A DNA stretch of 64,000 nt from Nocardioides sp. GY 10113 (GTDB lineage Bacteria > Actinomycetota > Actinomycetes > Propionibacteriales > Nocardioidaceae), in the NCBI RefSeq assembly GCF_004919105.1, contig NZ_STGK01000004.1, positions 295,226 through 359,225 of the forward strand, in the 5' to 3' direction. This document shows, in pieces, positions 61,805 to 64,000 of this stretch. Each line of letters opens with the position of its first letter. Position 1 is the stretch's first letter. A model generated the notes under the pieces. It saw only the letters and a list, made by a program, of their open reading frames with translations. It made no database searches and was not told the origin of the DNA. Both the position numbers and the translations under genes were made by a program.

Positions 61805-62407
61805 TCACGCCATCTCGGGCACGTGCAGGTGCGCGTAGGCCAGGTCGTACTCGTGCACCTCGGCGACCATTCCGCCGGCCTCGCTCGCGGTCCGGTCGCG
61901 CAGGTCGTCGGCCATGGCCCTGCTGGCCTCCATCGCGGTGTGGGAGTCCCACACGGTCGTCGCGCAGCCGAGCCCGTCCGCCCGGTTGACCAGCACGCTG
62001 ACGCCGCAGAACCCGTCGGTCTGCTCCAGCGCCGGGAGTACGCCGACCCGGAGCGTCTCCAGCATCGAGGGCACGTCGCCCTCCATCCAGCTGACCCGGC
62101 AGCAGGCGCCGTGCTGGGTGCGGTGCATGACGGCGATCTCCCACTCGTCCATCTCCATGGTGGCGCCGAGGATGTCGCGTCCGCGGTCGCGGATCGGTCG
62201 CAGCGCGGCGTCGCTGGCGTGCATCGCCTCCTGCGAGGCCCACGAGCTGGTCGCGATGCACTGTCCGGTCTGGCGGTCGACCAGCAGTGAGATCCCGCGG
62301 CAGCCCTCGATCCGCTCGAGCGCCGGCCAGGCCTCGTTCCTGACGAAGGCGATGCCGGCATCGATGTTGCCGGGCCTGCCGTGGAATGTCGTGGAGCGTG
62401 CGTGCAC
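61805..62407 (-). CDS. Protein with two ABM-like ferredoxin-fold repeats
   Basis: The 200-residue protein consists of two similar halves. ALERIEGCRGISLLVDRQTG near residue 29 and ALEQTDGFCGVSVLVNRADG near 125 align. Each is followed by an ATSSWASQEAMHASD / ATTVWDSHTAMEASR segment typical of ABM-like dimeric alpha/beta-barrel domains. Two such halves in one chain would make the dimer inside a single protein. Members of this fold include small monooxygenases and many proteins of unknown role. GTG 62407 follows AGAGGAGAG, an excellent ribosome binding site. No catalytic residue can be named. Confidence 0.8.
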   Translation of the reverse strand: MHARSTTFHGRPGNIDAGIAFVRNEAWPALERIEGCRGISLLVDRQTGQCIATSSWASQEAMHASDAALRPIRDRGRDILGATMEMDEWEIAVMHRTQHGACCRVSWMEGDVPSMLETLRVGVLPALEQTDGFCGVSVLVNRADGLGCATTVWDSHTAMEASRAMADDLRDRTASEAGGMVAEVHEYDLAYAHLHVPEMA

Positions 62408-63020
62408 GGCGCTCTCCTCTCGGGGCGGGGGCAGTGCCCGGCCGGCACCGCCGGTCCTCCCTGTCTACTCGCGTTCGGGCGGGCGCGCCAGGGTGGGCCC
62501 GCGGCTGGATCGACAGCCGACGCACCTCCGGCCTGGCGGGTGGTCGGCGTCGAAACCCTGGGCGTCAGGCCCGCGCCCGCGCCCGCGCTGCCCGTGCTCG
62601 AGCTGGCCGGGGTGGTCGCGGTCCTGGCGGAGAGCCTGGTCACCCAGGCGCTCGGGGCGGCGACGGGTCCACGGCCGACGTTCGCGCTACTGGCGGGCCG
62701 CTGCCTCGCGGGGGCCGCGGCGACCGGCCGTCGGGGACGCTCGCCCCGGGCCGTGCCGCACGTGACGGACGTGCGATCGGCCGCTCCCTCGTGGCGGTTC
62801 GGGATGCCACCTCTCTGCTCTCCGCGGAGCCGGCCGCGGAGGCGGTGGGGAAGCGTGACAGCCGCGGCGGCGTCGCCTGCCCGCAGTTCGGATCTCACCC
62901 ATCTGGGGGTTGCGGCAGTAACTTCGATCGGCTTCGGGCGTTGGACGGTCCAGCAACTACCCCGGAGGCAACGCTCTCGAGGTCCGGGTCCAGTCGGTAC
63001 CCGCTCAAGGAGCGTCCCTC
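62408..63020. other. Gap without a recognised gene
   Basis: This 613-base gap holds the 5' control regions of the divergent ABM-like and secreted-protein genes. The open frames crossing it have no recognisable domain, ribosome binding site or credible composition. A run of GCCCGC repeats lies near 62570-62590. I see no tRNA, repeat element or clear terminator. Beyond the AAGGAG at 63007-63012 that serves the next gene, nothing can be assigned. Confidence 0.6.
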
Positions 63021-64000
63021 ATGCAGTACAGCCTTGCCCTCTCCGCCGTGCTGAGCACCGGCGTGACGTCGCTCGCCCTGGCGCACCCGGCCCCCTCGGC
63101 GGCCGCCGTCGAGCAGGCCTGCTCCGCCGACTCGCCCCGGCTGATCGAGACCGTCCCCGCCGTCACCCACACCGAGTCGCGCTTCGCCAAGACCGTCAGC
63201 ATCCCTGCCGTGGGGTCGCCGACGCTCGAGGTCGCGAACCCGGACTACGTGCCGGCGTCCAGCACCGTCGTGCAGCACCCGGCCGTCTACGAGACCGTGG
63301 TTGTCGAGCGCGAGTTCTCCCACCGCGGCAACGCCCCGGAGTGGAAGCAGGCCGACTTCTCGCCCAACCCCGCATCGGGCTGGGTGGCGACCGGCAACGT
63401 CCGGACCGAGGAGCGCGAGGTCACTGCGGCCTGGCAGGAGACGGTCACCGTCGCCGCGCAGGGTGCGGAGACCATCGAGGTCCCGAATCCGGACTACGTG
63501 CCGGCCTCGTCGGCGACGGTGTACTACAACGGCGATCCGGCCGGGACCGCCGATCTCGCCCAGGCGGCGTGGGTGCGCAACGCCCCGGCCGGGTGGCCCC
63601 AGGTGGTGGAGACCCGCACGATCGTCGACGTGCCGGAGTCGTACGTGTGCGACTTCGAGAGGCCGGTCACCACCCTGCTCAACGGCTCGGTGCTGATCCG
63701 TCCCGGCCACGTGTTCGCGCTGTCCTCCACTGACAACCACCAGGTCGCGAAGACCGTCGGCAACGTCTACCAGGGCGGCTCGCTCCTCAGCTCGTTCCAG
63801 GCGAAGGGGGACTCGCTCGAGGTGCCGGCGCGGTTCGCGGACGGCACCTACACCCTGCGCTACAACTCCCAGGACGTGGCGGGCAACATCGCCAGCACGG
63901 GCTCCTTCACCTTCGCGGTCGACGGCACGGCGCCGAGGGTGACCGACAAGGGCACCGACGGTGCGGTGGCGCAGTCGAAGTCGTTCAAGCTGTTCGATGC
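63021..64000 (+). CDS. Secreted repeat protein, N-terminal part (3' end outside window)
   Basis: The visible 326 residues start at ATG 63021, preceded by AAGGAG. They open with a signal peptide (LALSAVLSTGVTSLALAHPA, about 4-23). Two related segments follow: VANPDYVPASSTV near residue 72 and VPNPDYVPASSAT near 155, each followed by a tract with NAPEW/NAPAGW. From about 220 on, the sequence looks like a bacterial Ig-like or Ser/Gly-rich surface domain (LLNGSVLIRPGHVFALSS, then ADGTYTLRYNSQDVAGN). The DGTYxLxYxxxDxAGN pattern is typical of extracellular beta-sandwich repeats. It is probably a surface or adhesion protein; the C-terminal anchor is off the window. Confidence 0.75.
   Translation, partial: MQYSLALSAVLSTGVTSLALAHPAPSAAAVEQACSADSPRLIETVPAVTHTESRFAKTVSIPAVGSPTLEVANPDYVPASSTVVQHPAVYETVVVEREFSHRGNAPEWKQADFSPNPASGWVATGNVRTEEREVTAAWQETVTVAAQGAETIEVPNPDYVPASSATVYYNGDPAGTADLAQAAWVRNAPAGWPQVVETRTIVDVPESYVCDFERPVTTLLNGSVLIRPGHVFALSSTDNHQVAKTVGNVYQGGSLLSSFQAKGDSLEVPARFADGTYTLRYNSQDVAGNIASTGSFTFAVDGTAPRVTDKGTDGAVAQSKSFKLFD

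Noticed and set aside
62381..63733. A 450-residue plus-strand open frame over the 62408-63020 gap and the secreted-protein gene.
   Set aside because: It has no ribosome binding site and no domain. It runs through the secreted-protein gene in another frame, where the signal peptide and duplicated segments are clearly coded.

Overview
The window is a very GC-rich, gene-dense stretch of chromosome from an actinobacterium. It lies in the conserved block that runs from ddl/recG through smc, ffh, rpsP, trmD and rplS to rpsB, tsf, pyrH, frr and rlmN. Gene order, GTG/TTG starts, leaderless promoters, GlnR-type nitrogen boxes and a TrmD fused to a GNAT domain suggest the order Propionibacteriales, most likely a Nocardioides-like genus. 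That placement is inferred from gene content and style; no 16S gene is present. I saw no tRNA, rRNA, CRISPR array, insertion sequence or prophage.

Layout. 1-10.7 kb: 3' part of ddl, an Lrp-type ligand-binding protein, thiL, rpmB, a FakA-like DAK2 protein, recG, rsmD, coaD, yceD, rpmF, rnc, mutM and a small coiled-coil protein. 10.9-17.7 kb: smc, a thioesterase, a sulfotransferase-like gene on the minus strand, a small membrane protein and ftsY. 17.7-21.9 kb: a nitrogen operon (amt, glnK, glnD) behind a four-part GlnR box. 21.9-27.9 kb: ffh, a NYN-domain protein, an amidohydrolase, rpsP, khpA, rimM and trmD-GNAT. 27.9-29.3 kb: a second, lone amt with its own GlnR box. 29.4-40.3 kb: a Fic AMPylase, rplS, lepB, rnhB, a DUF2469 gene, a TadE-like gene, yraN, comM-like, dprA, a photolyase, xerC, an M23-like protein with an altered active site and a small membrane protein. 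40.4-50.2 kb: rpsB (with a long structured leader), tsf, an SPFH-GYF2/zinc-ribbon pair, pyrH, frr, cdsA, a membrane protein, rlmN and a GT4 glycosyltransferase. 50.3-64 kb, more accessory: an M1 peptidase, a RIO-type kinase, a PH-domain protein, a thioredoxin-like TPR protein, an EI24 protein, a LysR/EamA pair, a NUDIX protein, glgB, a cytochrome P450, a duplicated ABM-like protein and the start of a secreted repeat protein.

How the genes work together. Most of the window serves translation (L28, L32, S16, L19, S2, EF-Ts, RRF, RimM, TrmD, RlmN, RsmD), protein export (Ffh, FtsY, LepB), chromosome maintenance (SMC, RecG, XerC, MutM, RNase HII, photolyase) and envelope synthesis (Ddl, CdsA, PyrH, M23). 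Nitrogen control is the clearest regulatory theme: both ammonium transporters sit behind near-identical GlnR boxes, and one shares an operon with PII and its modifying enzyme.

The most striking unlisted signals are regulatory. Fourteen to fifteen genes have a TANNNT-type -10 hexamer ending 6-8 nt before the start codon, which predicts leaderless mRNAs. In three places the TAG stop codon of the upstream gene supplies the first bases of the next gene's -10. Three clean palindromes lie in front of the photolyase, fic and the RIO-kinase/small-protein pair. I found no wholly new multi-gene system; the best candidates for new biology are listed in the findings with tests.
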